Shown: positions 15,725 through 23,823 of the stretch, piece after piece
How positions within the stretch are numbered: the stretch's first letter is position 1
Layout of the letters: every line of letters begins with the position of its first letter
NCBI GenBank assembly: GCA_020350885.1
Contig: CP070727.1
Location: 3,926,108-3,960,733 of the forward strand
Direction: 5' to 3'
DNA length: 34,626 nucleotides
Source of the DNA: a bacterium
GTDB taxonomy: Bacteria > Krumholzibacteriota > Krumholzibacteriia > Krumholzibacteriales > Krumholzibacteriaceae
Program-made: the position numbers and the translations under genes
The notes under the pieces: model-generated
Told to the model about the DNA's origin: nothing
What the model saw: only the letters and a program-made list of their open reading frames with translations
The model's database searches: none

Positions 15725-18196
15725 ATGTTTGCGAGAGCGCTGTCACTCAATCTAATTCAAAAATCCATTTTCACCTGCATAATTTCGATGTTATGCGTGC
15801 TCTATTGCGGAAGCGGAGCCGCACAGGCCACGAGCGATGATAACTGGGACGCAAACTTCAACGAGTGCAGCTATGGCGGTGTGGGATTCGACGATGCCGT
15901 CCGGTGCATCCACGTCAAGGGAGGTTTGATATTCGCCGGCGGTGACTTCGTCTATGCGGGCGATGAGGAGGTCAACTACGTCGCATACTGGAACGGCTCC
16001 ACCTTCGCTCCCCTGAACTCTGGGGTGTGCGCCCCCGTCCATGCGATCGCCCTCGACGGCAACGTGCTCTATGCAGGAGGCAGGTTCAGATACGCCGGTG
16101 ACGTCGAGGTCAACTTCATTGCCAAGTGGGACGGATTCGAGTGGTCCCCGCTCGGTGCCGGTCTCGATACCACGGTCTGTGCAATTACTCTCTTCGGCGG
16201 CTGCATCTATGCAGGCGGCGAATTCGAAACGGCCGGCGGCGAACCCGCAAATCACATCGCCCGGTGGGACGGCAGCAGCTGGTTACCCCTCGGTGTCGGC
16301 GTGGACGGCAACGTGCATGTCATCACCGCATACGAAGACGACCTGTATGTGGGAGGCAGCTTTACGAGCGCCGGCGGTATTGAGGTTACCGGTATCGCAA
16401 AATGGGACGGAGCCGTTTGGACTCCCATAGGGGGTGGTGTCAGCGGCTTCGACGGCTGGGATGGCACCTCCGTCGATGCGATCCTTTTTGACGATAACGG
16501 CGATTGCTATGTCGCAGGTAACTTCACCGAGGCTGGGGGTGTGCCCGTGAACTTCGTCGCCCTCTGGAACGGTAGCACCTGGTCACCTCTCGATACGGGA
16601 CTGAACGCGAGGGTTTTTTCTATCGATCTATCGGACGAGGGGCTCGTGGCGGGAGGGCGATTCAACGCGGCAGGTAGTAATCATCTCTATCACATCGGTC
16701 TGTTCGACGGCAACAGCTGGGTCGATATGGGCAACGGCACCGGAACGAACATGCCTGTGCTGGCCGTGGAGGTAGACGGCCCCGATGTTTATTTTGGGGG
16801 ATACTTTACCCGTGTAAACATGATCCGTAACGTGGGCAGGATTGCTAGGTGGAAAGATTACCAGTTTTACAGTCTCGATAACTCTAACAATGGGATGAAC
16901 GAAGTGGTTACCTCACTGGCCGCAGCTGGCGACTACGTCGTCGCGGGCGGTTTTTTCGGCTATACCGGATGTGCATGGAACCCGTACATAGCGATGTGGG
17001 ACGGCTACGAGTGGCTCGCACTCGGTTCCGGCATGGGTGGAGTCGTGTGCGCAATCACCGCCGATTCCAACTATATCTATGCGGGCGGCAACTTCACGCA
17101 CGCCGGTGGAGGGTATGCGGAGGACATCGCTCGTTGGGACGGGAACCAGTGGCTACCGGTCGGACCCGGAATCAAGGACGGCCTCGTGTATGCCCTGGCC
17201 ACGAACGGCAGCGATCTCTACGCAGGCGGAGAGTTTACTATGGCCGGATTCACTCCAGTCAACAACATCGCACACTGGGACGGGAGCGGCTGGTATGCGC
17301 TCGGCTCGGGCACCGACGGACCGGTCCACGCCGTGGCGGTGATCGGAAACGATGCGTATGCCGGTGGGGATTTCACCACGGCCGGTGGTGTTACGGTACA
17401 CAACATCGCCAAATGGGACGGAAGCAACTGGTCCCCACTAGTGACGGGCACTGACGGTCCCGTCTATGCCATGACGATGGATGGAACCGATCTCTATGTC
17501 GGCGGTGATTTCGAGCATGCGGGTTTCTACCTCGCATACAACGTCGCAAAGTGGGACGGCAGCGAATGGTGGGCACTCGGTCACGGTATTGAAGGGCGTG
17601 GCGTGCACGGCCCCGTTCGAGCCATAGCGGTATGCGGCGGCGACGTGTACGTGGGGGGCGATTTCACGGTAGCCGGCTATGATACCGCATACAGTGTCGC
17701 CGTCTTTACGGGAGGCGATTGGTATCCACTCGGAAGCGGTATCAGCGGGGAAAAGAACCAGTACCGCACTGATGGCGTATGGGCGATGACATGCACGGCG
17801 GACGGTGATGTATTTGTCGGCGGAAACTTCAGCTCCGCCGGTGGTAAGGGCTCTCACGGCATCGCTTGTTGGCATCCCGCACTGCCGACCGATGCGGAGA
17901 TGGATCCCCTTCCGGTTATGCGCATGCTCTCGCAAAACTTCCCGAATCCGTTCAATCCACACACAACGATCCGCTACGAGGTGCCGGCATCCGGAGAGAG
18001 GGTATCGATCGGAATCTATGACGTCTGCGGCCGGCTCGTGCGGGTGCTGGTCGATGCGCCGCATACTGGCGGCTCGTACGAGGTGAGCTGGTCGGGGCTC
18101 GATGACCGGGGAAGGAAGGTGGCCTCGGGGGTCTACTTCTGCCGTCTGAAGGCTGCAGGCCGCGTGGAAACGACAAAGATCGTGCTCGTTAAATAG
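15725..18196 (+). CDS. Secreted 14-repeat propeller-like protein with FlgD-Ig C-terminal domain
   Basis: An 823-residue exported protein. ATG at 15725 follows AAGGGGGG and begins a signal peptide (hydrophobic core IFTCIISMLCVLYC, cleavage likely after GSGAAQA). I count 14 repeats of about 40-48 residues with the pattern (I/L/V)YAGGxFxxAGG...NxIAxWDGSxWxPLGxG, the last one incomplete. This is a delta-60/kelch-like beta-propeller pattern; 14 units would make two seven-bladed propellers. Residues about 740-823 form a FlgD-Ig-like domain (NFPNPFNPHTTIRYEVP...GVYFCRLKAAG), used in FCB-type bacteria as a C-terminal secretion or anchoring domain. Probably on or outside the cell surface; no enzymatic motif is seen. 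Confidence 0.9.
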   Translation: MFARALSLNLIQKSIFTCIISMLCVLYCGSGAAQATSDDNWDANFNECSYGGVGFDDAVRCIHVKGGLIFAGGDFVYAGDEEVNYVAYWNGSTFAPLNSGVCAPVHAIALDGNVLYAGGRFRYAGDVEVNFIAKWDGFEWSPLGAGLDTTVCAITLFGGCIYAGGEFETAGGEPANHIARWDGSSWLPLGVGVDGNVHVITAYEDDLYVGGSFTSAGGIEVTGIAKWDGAVWTPIGGGVSGFDGWDGTSVDAILFDDNGDCYVAGNFTEAGGVPVNFVALWNGSTWSPLDTGLNARVFSIDLSDEGLVAGGRFNAAGSNHLYHIGLFDGNSWVDMGNGTGTNMPVLAVEVDGPDVYFGGYFTRVNMIRNVGRIARWKDYQFYSLDNSNNGMNEVVTSLAAAGDYVVAGGFFGYTGCAWNPYIAMWDGYEWLALGSGMGGVVCAITADSNYIYAGGNFTHAGGGYAEDIARWDGNQWLPVGPGIKDGLVYALATNGSDLYAGGEFTMAGFTPVNNIAHWDGSGWYALGSGTDGPVHAVAVIGNDAYAGGDFTTAGGVTVHNIAKWDGSNWSPLVTGTDGPVYAMTMDGTDLYVGGDFEHAGFYLAYNVAKWDGSEWWALGHGIEGRGVHGPVRAIAVCGGDVYVGGDFTVAGYDTAYSVAVFTGGDWYPLGSGISGEKNQYRTDGVWAMTCTADGDVFVGGNFSSAGGKGSHGIACWHPALPTDAEMDPLPVMRMLSQNFPNPFNPHTTIRYEVPASGERVSIGIYDVCGRLVRVLVDAPHTGGSYEVSWSGLDDRGRKVASGVYFCRLKAAGRVETTKIVLVK

Positions 18197-18200
18197 CGGT

Positions 18201-18770
18201 TTATTTCCTGTCAAACACCTCTTTATACCTGAAGCAGCTTGTGACATGATCGTTTACGATCCCGACTGCCTGCAGGTGTGCATAGATCGTGGTGGAGCCG
18301 AGAAACGAAAAGCCCCGTCTCTTGAGATCCTTGCTCACCCTGTCAGAGAGCTCTGTTTGCGCCGGTAGCTCCTCTATACGCTTCCATCTGTTGATTACCT
18401 GCTTGTGGCCGGTGAAGCTCCAGATATACCGGTCGAATGTGCCGAACTCCTTCTGTATCTCTAAAAACCGTTTCGCATTGTTGATCGTCGCCTCGATCTT
18501 CCGCCTGTTACGAATGATGCCGGGGTTACCGAGTAGCTTCTGTATCTTTCTCTCCTTGTATCTTGATACCTTGACCGGATCGAAATTATCGAACGCCTTC
18601 CGGTAGTTCTCCCTCTTTCTCAGTATCGTGCGCCAGCTCAGTCCCGCCTGGGCCGATTCGAGGATCAGGAACTCGAAGTGCCTGATATCGTCGTGAACCG
18701 GTACACCCCACTCCTCATCGTGATACCGGATCATCATCTCATCGTCCGTCGGCCAGGGGCATCGTTCCAT
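18201..18770 (-). CDS. tag: DNA-3-methyladenine glycosylase I
   Basis: A 189-residue base-excision repair enzyme that removes 3-methyladenine from alkylated DNA. It begins MERCPWP...MMIRYHDEEWGVP, the family signature, and ends ...VNDHVTSCFRY. Cys4, the N-terminal His of RYHDEEW and the C-terminal HVTSC give the zinc ligands of the Tag family. FEFLILESAQAGLSWRTILRKRENYRKAF is also characteristic. ATG at 18770 is used because it places Cys4 in register; a frame extending to 18800 is less likely. The stop is only 4 bp from the stop of the converging propeller gene, so no terminator fits between them. Confidence 0.96.
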   Translation of the reverse strand: MERCPWPTDDEMMIRYHDEEWGVPVHDDIRHFEFLILESAQAGLSWRTILRKRENYRKAFDNFDPVKVSRYKERKIQKLLGNPGIIRNRRKIEATINNAKRFLEIQKEFGTFDRYIWSFTGHKQVINRWKRIEELPAQTELSDRVSKDLKRRGFSFLGSTTIYAHLQAVGIVNDHVTSCFRYKEVFDRK

Positions 18771-19070
18771 TGTGGCGTTCCTCTCAATGTGAAATGTCAC
18801 ACTCTGTAATCAATGCGATCGGTCGACTACTTTCGGGTGAGCAGGGAGATTGTATCTGCTGTTCATTCGGAGCATCAATACTATTATCTCAAAAAGTATC
18901 AATGTAATTAATGGAGTGCCCCGGTTTCGGGTACCAGGGCCGGGGCATTCCTCTATTACAATTGCTCCTCGTTTGAGAAAACAGGCAGGGCTGTTGCACC
19001 TGCCTGTTCCGATAATAGGGCAGCCGGGATATCCGTTCCTGTCTTCTCCCATGAGGGGAAATGAACAGGA
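18771..19070. other. 300-bp gap with two strong hairpins
   Basis: Between tag and the TPR lipoprotein gene. It holds the terminator at 18980-19008 and an 11-bp inverted repeat at 18914-18950 (GAGUGCCCCGG with CCGGGGCAUUC, one G-U pair, 15-nt loop). An 80-codon open frame exists here on the minus strand but has no homology-like features and runs through both hairpins, so I do not call it. Confidence 0.5.
18980..19008 (-). terminator. Intrinsic terminator of the TPR lipoprotein gene
   Basis: A perfect 10-bp stem, AACAGGCAGG with CCTGCCTGTT around a 9-nt loop. On the minus strand the stem is followed by TTCTC and the stem itself ends in TT. It lies 62 bp after the TPR gene stop. Confidence 0.7.
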
Positions 19071-20147
19071 TTACGGCTTCTCAACGCCTCCGGTCGTATC
19101 GGGTTCGATAACACCGGCGACACCGACCACCAACGAATCTAATGCTGTATCGAGGGAATCGAGCGGCACATCGTCACCCACCGCCGCATTCCAGCTCTCG
19201 ATCCCCTCGATGAAACTACGGGCGATTGCAGCGAGGTCCACAGGATCGAGGTCGGGCTCCTTCTCCACTCCCTCGATGCGGACCAGGTTTGCATAGGCCT
19301 TCTCGTACATCTTATCGATCTCTACCGCCGCGCCGTATGCCTCCTCTGCAGCATGAAGGTGTCCCGTATGCTCGAGCGCCATACCGAGGTTGTTCCTGAA
19401 GACCGCAATATCGTCTCTGATCCCTACGGCGCACGCCAGAGGCGGGAGTGCCTCATCGAAACGCCCCTCCTCGATGAGCACCAGTGCCATGTTGTTCATA
19501 GCCCACGCATCCTGCCCGTCTATACGGATCGCCTGGCGGTTCGCTTCGATGGCTTCTTCGTTCCGTCCCATCTGATGGAGTGCCCGGCCCTTGAGACGGT
19601 AGGCGACGTTCGACTGCGGATCCTTCGCCAGGGCCTCCTCGATCTTGGTCAGTGCTTCTTCGGGCCTGCTCGTATCGAGAAGCACTCGACTCAGATTGAG
19701 CCAGCTCTTCACGTGATTCGGATCGAGCTCCAACGCCTGCTCGAACGCCTCTTCGGCATTCTCATGATCACCCGCCTTCCACGCCGATAGACCCAGCATG
19801 TAGTAGCCCCACGGATTCTCGGTCTTACGATCTGTATACTCGGCGAAAAGGTCCGCCGCCTCGTCGTAGCGCTTCTCGTTGAATGCTGCCTCAGCCTCCT
19901 CGTAGGTAACCTCCCTCGGCGGCTCGGGGACGCTGGGGATCGGTCTCTGCTGCTCGGTCGATGCGAGGGTCGTTTCCTTATCCGGGGCAGGCGGCTGCTC
20001 CACAGGTTTGCTTTCCCTTCTCACCCGGAACGAGACATCGTCCGAGCGCTTGTCCTCACTGCTTCCGCACCCGATCACAACCATGGAGAGCGTCAGCATT
20101 GCGATACACGCAACAACTGCAATCCGGGATTTGAGGTTGGATACCAT
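19071..20147 (-). CDS. TPR-repeat lipoprotein
   Basis: A 358-residue lipoprotein. The ATG at 20147 has a perfect AAGGAGG site 7 nt upstream. Residues 1-27 are a lipoprotein signal peptide with lipobox VIGC (Cys27), then a Pro/Glu-rich linker to about residue 75. From about residue 80 to 290 there are about six tetratricopeptide repeats (for example AEEAFEQALELDPNHVKSWLNLSRVLLDTSRPEEAL), a protein-protein interaction scaffold. The tail is acidic. It has its own sigma-54-type promoter with enhancer-like sites upstream and a terminator downstream, so it is a single-gene regulated unit. The binding partner is unknown. Confidence 0.92.
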   Translation of the reverse strand: MVSNLKSRIAVVACIAMLTLSMVVIGCGSSEDKRSDDVSFRVRRESKPVEQPPAPDKETTLASTEQQRPIPSVPEPPREVTYEEAEAAFNEKRYDEAADLFAEYTDRKTENPWGYYMLGLSAWKAGDHENAEEAFEQALELDPNHVKSWLNLSRVLLDTSRPEEALTKIEEALAKDPQSNVAYRLKGRALHQMGRNEEAIEANRQAIRIDGQDAWAMNNMALVLIEEGRFDEALPPLACAVGIRDDIAVFRNNLGMALEHTGHLHAAEEAYGAAVEIDKMYEKAYANLVRIEGVEKEPDLDPVDLAAIARSFIEGIESWNAAVGDDVPLDSLDTALDSLVVGVAGVIEPDTTGGVEKP

Positions 20148-20169
20148 GGTGCGCCTCCTTTCTGGTTTC

Positions 20170-20270
20170 GAGCCCTTCCGGGCCCGGTTCACCCATCCGT
20201 CTTTTTAGAGCCTTCCGGGGTTCGGACATCATCCGAAGCCCTTCAGGCCCCCCCCACCCATTCATCTTCC
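20170..20270. repeat. Degenerate three-copy repeat in the TPR gene leader
   Basis: Three related segments beginning GAGCCCTTCCGGGC (20170), GAGCCTTCCGGGG (20208) and GAAGCCCTTCAGGC (20235) fill the leader of the TPR gene. A hairpin TTCGGA-CATCA-TCCGAA (20221-20237) sits within it. The sequence lies inside the transcript if the sigma-54 promoter at 20284-20299 is used. Confidence 0.5.
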
Positions 20271-20283
20271 ACAGCATCCTAAA

Positions 20284-20299
20284 GGCAAACGGAGGGCCA
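20284..20299 (-). promoter_or_regulatory. Sigma-54 (RpoN) promoter of the TPR lipoprotein gene
   Basis: Minus strand TGGCCCTCCGTTTGCC: GG and GC are separated by exactly 10 bp and surrounded by TGGC and TTGC, close to the consensus TGGCACG-N4-TTGC. It would start transcription near 20274, about 125 nt before the ATG at 20147. An AT-rich stretch (20321-20355) between promoter and the palindromes could help DNA bending. Confidence 0.72.
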
Positions 20300-20358
20300 T
20301 AACCGGGGAGGAGCCGCTGTAATCATTTAAGTATTTATTTAATAATTAATTAGAAAGT

Positions 20359-20446
20359 TGTCCCGTGGGGACAGCGGAGTCCAAACAAAGGCTTTTGTGT
20401 CCATCGGGACACGCGTCTGAAGCCTCTAATGTGTCCGGGTGGACAC
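20359..20446. promoter_or_regulatory. Three palindromic enhancer-like sites (TGTCC-N4/5-GGACA)
   Basis: Site A TGTCC-CGTGG-GGACA (20359-20373), site B GTGTCC-ATCG-GGACAC (20397-20412), site C GTGTCC-GGGT-GGACAC (20431-20446). Centres are about 38 and 34 bp apart. They lie roughly 70-160 bp upstream of the sigma-54 -24 element, the usual place for bacterial enhancer-binding-protein sites, and end 66 bp from the stop codon of an NtrC-family activator gene. That activator is the natural candidate to bind them (inference). Confidence 0.75.
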
Positions 20447-20511
20447 GCTGTTCTGGTGTGGGAATTCTGGTGTTGGGGTGGCATCCTACTTACAATTCAG
20501 ATTGATCCGCA

Positions 20512-21897
20512 CTAGCTGCGCTTCAGATTGTGCCGCCGCATGATCTTGAGCAGGCTTGCGTGATCTGCGAGTCCCAGCTCCTTGGCCGTCTGTGTGATGT
20601 GCCAGTCGTTACGTTCGAGAGCGGTTGCAATGATCCGGCGTTCGGCCTCCGTTTTCAATTCCTGAAAGGTCTTGTTTTCCTGCCGGCCGGCGAACTCAGC
20701 ACTCCCGGGCGCACGGCTTCCGGTAACGGCACCCCCCCGCACCTCGGCTGGAACCTGATCGACACCTATCACGTCGGTATCCACGGCGATTATCATACGC
20801 TCGATGATGTTTCTGAGCTCGCGGACGTTGTTGCGCCTCCATTCGTAGGACATCAGACATTCGAGCGCATCTGGTGCGATCCGCTTTCGCCGAATGCCGA
20901 GCCTGGTGCAGATGGCGGCGAGGAAGTGCTCGGCGAGCTCGGGGATGTCGGAACGGTGTTCCCTCAGCGGGGGTACGCTCATCACGTGAACGTTCAACCT
21001 GAACAGAAGGTCCTGCCGGAAACGTCCTGCTTCAGCCTCTGATTCGAGGTCGCGGTTCGTGGCGGCGACGACTCGGGCGTCGACCGTGATGGCACGCTCA
21101 CCGCCAAGGCGTGTCACACGTTGTTCCTCGAGCACCCGCAGCAGCTTCGCCTGTGCCGGCGGGGGAAGCTCACCGATCTCGTCGAGAAAGAGTGTTCCAC
21201 CGGCGGCAAGTTCGAATGCCCCCTTGTGCATCCGGTTCGCACCGGTGAACGCCCCCCGCTCGTGGCCGAAGAGCTCGCTCTCGACGAGGTTCTCCGGAAG
21301 CGCGGCACTGTTGATCGCGATAAAGGGCTTTCTGGGCTCTGCACCGAGGCGATGGAGCTCACGGGCCACGAGCTCCTTTCCCGTACCGCTCTCACCCACG
21401 ATCAGCACGGGGCTGGGGATGCGTGCCACACGTGTGATCTGCTCCCTGAGCTGCTGCATCGGTCTGCTCGTACCGACGAGGGGCATCTCCGTACCGAGAT
21501 CCCTCTTGAGTGTCTCGACCTCGGCCTCCAGACGCACACGCTCGAGGGCGTTTTCCACCTCCCGGGCGACCCGTTCCATCGATTCCACCTTGTCGATGAA
21601 ACTGTAGGCACCGAGCCTGATCGCCTGGACGCACCGGTCGTAGTTGCCCGTGCCCGTATAGACGATAACAGGGATGGGCACGCCCTGCTCCCTGAGGGAG
21701 CGAAGTACCTCGAATCCATCGACGCCGGGCATCTCGAGATCCAGGATCATGCAGTCCACGGCTTCGGCCGCGATGATGTCGAGCGCCTCCCTGCCGCCCG
21801 TTGCAACCAGTGTTTCGTAGCCGCCGACCCGCTTCAAGTCGTAGGCGTACTGTTGGGCCAATGTTGGGACATCATCCACGACCAAAACCAACGGCAT
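20512..21897 (-). CDS. NtrC-family sigma-54-dependent response regulator
   Basis: A 461-residue bacterial enhancer-binding protein. Receiver domain 1-120 with phosphoacceptor Asp53 (ILDLEMPG). AAA+ domain about 138-365: Walker A GESGTGKE (168-175), sigma-54 contact loop GAFTGA (215-220), Walker B GGTLFLDE (233-240), and arginine-finger region RFRQDLLFRLNV. The Fis-type helix-turn-helix lies at about 425-461 (ERRIIATALERNDWHITQTAKELGLADHASLLKIMRRHNL). All residues for sigma-54 activation are present. It is the third gene after a solute-binding lipoprotein and a histidine kinase in the same direction, so it is the cognate regulator. It is separated from the kinase by 147 bp containing a tandem repeat. 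Confidence 0.96.
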   Translation of the reverse strand: MPLVLVVDDVPTLAQQYAYDLKRVGGYETLVATGGREALDIIAAEAVDCMILDLEMPGVDGFEVLRSLREQGVPIPVIVYTGTGNYDRCVQAIRLGAYSFIDKVESMERVAREVENALERVRLEAEVETLKRDLGTEMPLVGTSRPMQQLREQITRVARIPSPVLIVGESGTGKELVARELHRLGAEPRKPFIAINSAALPENLVESELFGHERGAFTGANRMHKGAFELAAGGTLFLDEIGELPPPAQAKLLRVLEEQRVTRLGGERAITVDARVVAATNRDLESEAEAGRFRQDLLFRLNVHVMSVPPLREHRSDIPELAEHFLAAICTRLGIRRKRIAPDALECLMSYEWRRNNVRELRNIIERMIIAVDTDVIGVDQVPAEVRGGAVTGSRAPGSAEFAGRQENKTFQELKTEAERRIIATALERNDWHITQTAKELGLADHASLLKIMRRHNLKRS

Positions 21898-21973
21898 CTA
21901 CTTAATCCTTCCGTAATCAAACGCTCTCACACGGTGTCCAGTAACATTATATAGGTACCGCACCCCCCGTGCC

Positions 21974-22067
21974 GGCTGTTTCACCCACCACTCCCCATCT
22001 CGGCGTGTTCCCTGGTTCACCACTCCCGTCCATCGCTGGCTGTTTCACCCACCGCTCCCCGCCTCGG
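21974..22067. repeat. Tandem repeat spanning the 3' end of the kinase gene
   Basis: GGCTGTTTCACCCACC-(A/G)-CTCCCC at 21974 recurs at 22038, and a decayed copy (GGTTCACCACTCCC) lies between. The copy at 22038-22067 contains the kinase stop codon and its last six codons, so the 3' end of the gene seems to have been duplicated into the gap. Confidence 0.65.
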
Positions 22068-23817
22068 CCCCGGGCAGATCGATGATGAAACGGCTCCCCT
22101 TTCCCTCCTCGCTCTCCACGCGGACGGAACCGTCGAGATCCATGATGAGCCTTCGCACTATAGAGAGACCCAGCCCCGTCCCGTCGTCCTTCGTCGTATA
22201 GAAATCATCGAATGATCTGGCGACCTGTTCCTCGCTCATGCCCCTTCCCGTATCGGAGACCGTGATCCTCACTCGCGGGCTGCCGTCATCGCCTGCCCCG
22301 AGCGCCGTCGAAACGGTGACCCTCCCCGGCCGGGATTCGAGGCTGTCGATGGCGTTACTCACAAGGTTCTCGAGAATCCGCCTGAGGGCGACCGGATCGC
22401 CGAGCACGACAACCGTTTCGCCCAGCTCCGTCTGAAGGTCCACATGTTCCGGACCCTTGAGATCCATCACGACCCGGTTTGCGATTTCGTTCACGTCACA
22501 GGGCCTGCGCTCGCTACGAGGATACAGACGGGCATAGTTGGATGCAAGGTCCTCGAGGTAGGAAATGCTCGAATCGAGTGTGGTCTCCCTCTCCTGGAAG
22601 ATCTCCGGCATCTGTGCCGGATCCTCCCGCGCGAGCTGAACCAGGTGGCGAAAGACGTTGCGGATCGGTGTGAGCCCGTTCTTTATATCATGGTTGACCT
22701 GGCGCGCCAGTTCCCCCACCGTTGCACGTCGCTCGGCATCCTTGATCCGAACCGCACTGGCACGCAACCTCTCCGTCATTGCGCCGAGCAGGCGTGAAAG
22801 GGCACCGACCTCGTCCCTGCGACTGCTCGAGAAATCGATGTCCAGGCGATCGAGATCGATACGGGACGTTTTATCCGCAAGCTCGACCAGGGGTCTGCTG
22901 ATCCGTGAGGTAAGCCAGCTCACCAGAACGATGGCGAGCACGGCGGCAGCGGCCACTGCAACGAGAAACCACCTGTCCATGCTGCGGCGGAGGGCCTCGA
23001 GCTCCGTTAGCAGGTGGGTGACACGAAACCGCGCCTGAGCCCGCTCTCCCCGATCCGAATCGATAAAGGGCACGTGTAACTCCCGCACGATTGCGCCGGC
23101 TGGTATCCGATCATGCGATTCCTCGATCCCTGCCCGCTGCATGCCCACATCGGTCGGGAATGCATCGGCCTCCTGGCCAGAGCGACCCTTCCCGGAATCA
23201 AGCATGCCGCCGGGATAGAGCAGGGCCACCGTCAGACCGGCCTCCCGGGCCAGCCGGGCGAGAAACCGCCTCCCCACCTTTACACCGGCGACGATCGCAA
23301 ACCTCCTGTTCGCCATTTGAAATGACTCTACACGGACGAGGGCGAGAAAGGGCGCCTCCGGAGCCCTGGCACGAACCAACGCCACACCGCCGGAGGTGGC
23401 AGCGAGCAGCCTTGGCAGCTCAGGCTCCATTCGATCGTACTCGTTGCGGAAATGACCGGAACTGATGATACGGCCTGTCTCATCCTGGATCTGAAGCATA
23501 GAGAGCCCGCTGAGCCGCATCGCCCTGCCTGCATAGTCGAGTAGGTACCGCCGTTCCTCCTGGAGACGGTCCACCGCGGCCCTGCGGAAACGGTTGTCGT
23601 CGATGATCGCCTCCCTGAGAACGGCAAGCGAATTAGTAATCGCATCATTCTCCTGTGCAAGGTCCTCCTCGATTACCGTGACCAGCGCTTCGACGCGTTG
23701 TTCGTACTGAGCCGTGAGACGATCCGTCATCTCATCCCTAATGAAGAGCGCTAGAACGATCATCGGAAGAAGAACGGCCAGGAGAAATGTGATGAGGAGC
23801 CGCATGCGGAATGTCAC
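22045..23817 (-). CDS. Membrane sensor histidine kinase (NtrB/PrsK-like)
   Basis: A 590-residue kinase. TM1 at 6-26, a large periplasmic sensor region to about 280, TM2 at 283-303, a HAMP region to about 355, then dimerisation segment RQVNHDIKNGLTPIRN with phospho-His376. ATPase motifs: N-box ENLVSNAIDSLESRPG, G1 VSDTGRGM, FDDFYTTKDDGTGLGLSIV. The DIKNxLTPI version of the H-box is typical of kinases paired with NtrC-type regulators. Start is GTG at 23817 with GGAGG 9 nt upstream; ATG at 23805 is the alternative. It begins 6 bp after the solute-binding protein gene ends, indicating an operon, and the neighbouring response regulator is its likely partner. Confidence 0.95.
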   Translation of the reverse strand: MTFRMRLLITFLLAVLLPMIVLALFIRDEMTDRLTAQYEQRVEALVTVIEEDLAQENDAITNSLAVLREAIIDDNRFRRAAVDRLQEERRYLLDYAGRAMRLSGLSMLQIQDETGRIISSGHFRNEYDRMEPELPRLLAATSGGVALVRARAPEAPFLALVRVESFQMANRRFAIVAGVKVGRRFLARLAREAGLTVALLYPGGMLDSGKGRSGQEADAFPTDVGMQRAGIEESHDRIPAGAIVRELHVPFIDSDRGERAQARFRVTHLLTELEALRRSMDRWFLVAVAAAAVLAIVLVSWLTSRISRPLVELADKTSRIDLDRLDIDFSSSRRDEVGALSRLLGAMTERLRASAVRIKDAERRATVGELARQVNHDIKNGLTPIRNVFRHLVQLAREDPAQMPEIFQERETTLDSSISYLEDLASNYARLYPRSERRPCDVNEIANRVVMDLKGPEHVDLQTELGETVVVLGDPVALRRILENLVSNAIDSLESRPGRVTVSTALGAGDDGSPRVRITVSDTGRGMSEEQVARSFDDFYTTKDDGTGLGLSIVRRLIMDLDGSVRVESEEGKGSRFIIDLPGAEAGSGG

Positions 23818-23823
23818 GGTACG

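Noticed and set aside
18810..19052. 80-codon minus-strand open frame
   Set aside because: Runs through two strong hairpins including a likely terminator, with no recognisable domain.
20359..20446. CRISPR-like or mobile-element repeat
   Set aside because: Units are short palindromes of 15-16 bp with irregular spacing and sit exactly where enhancer sites are expected.
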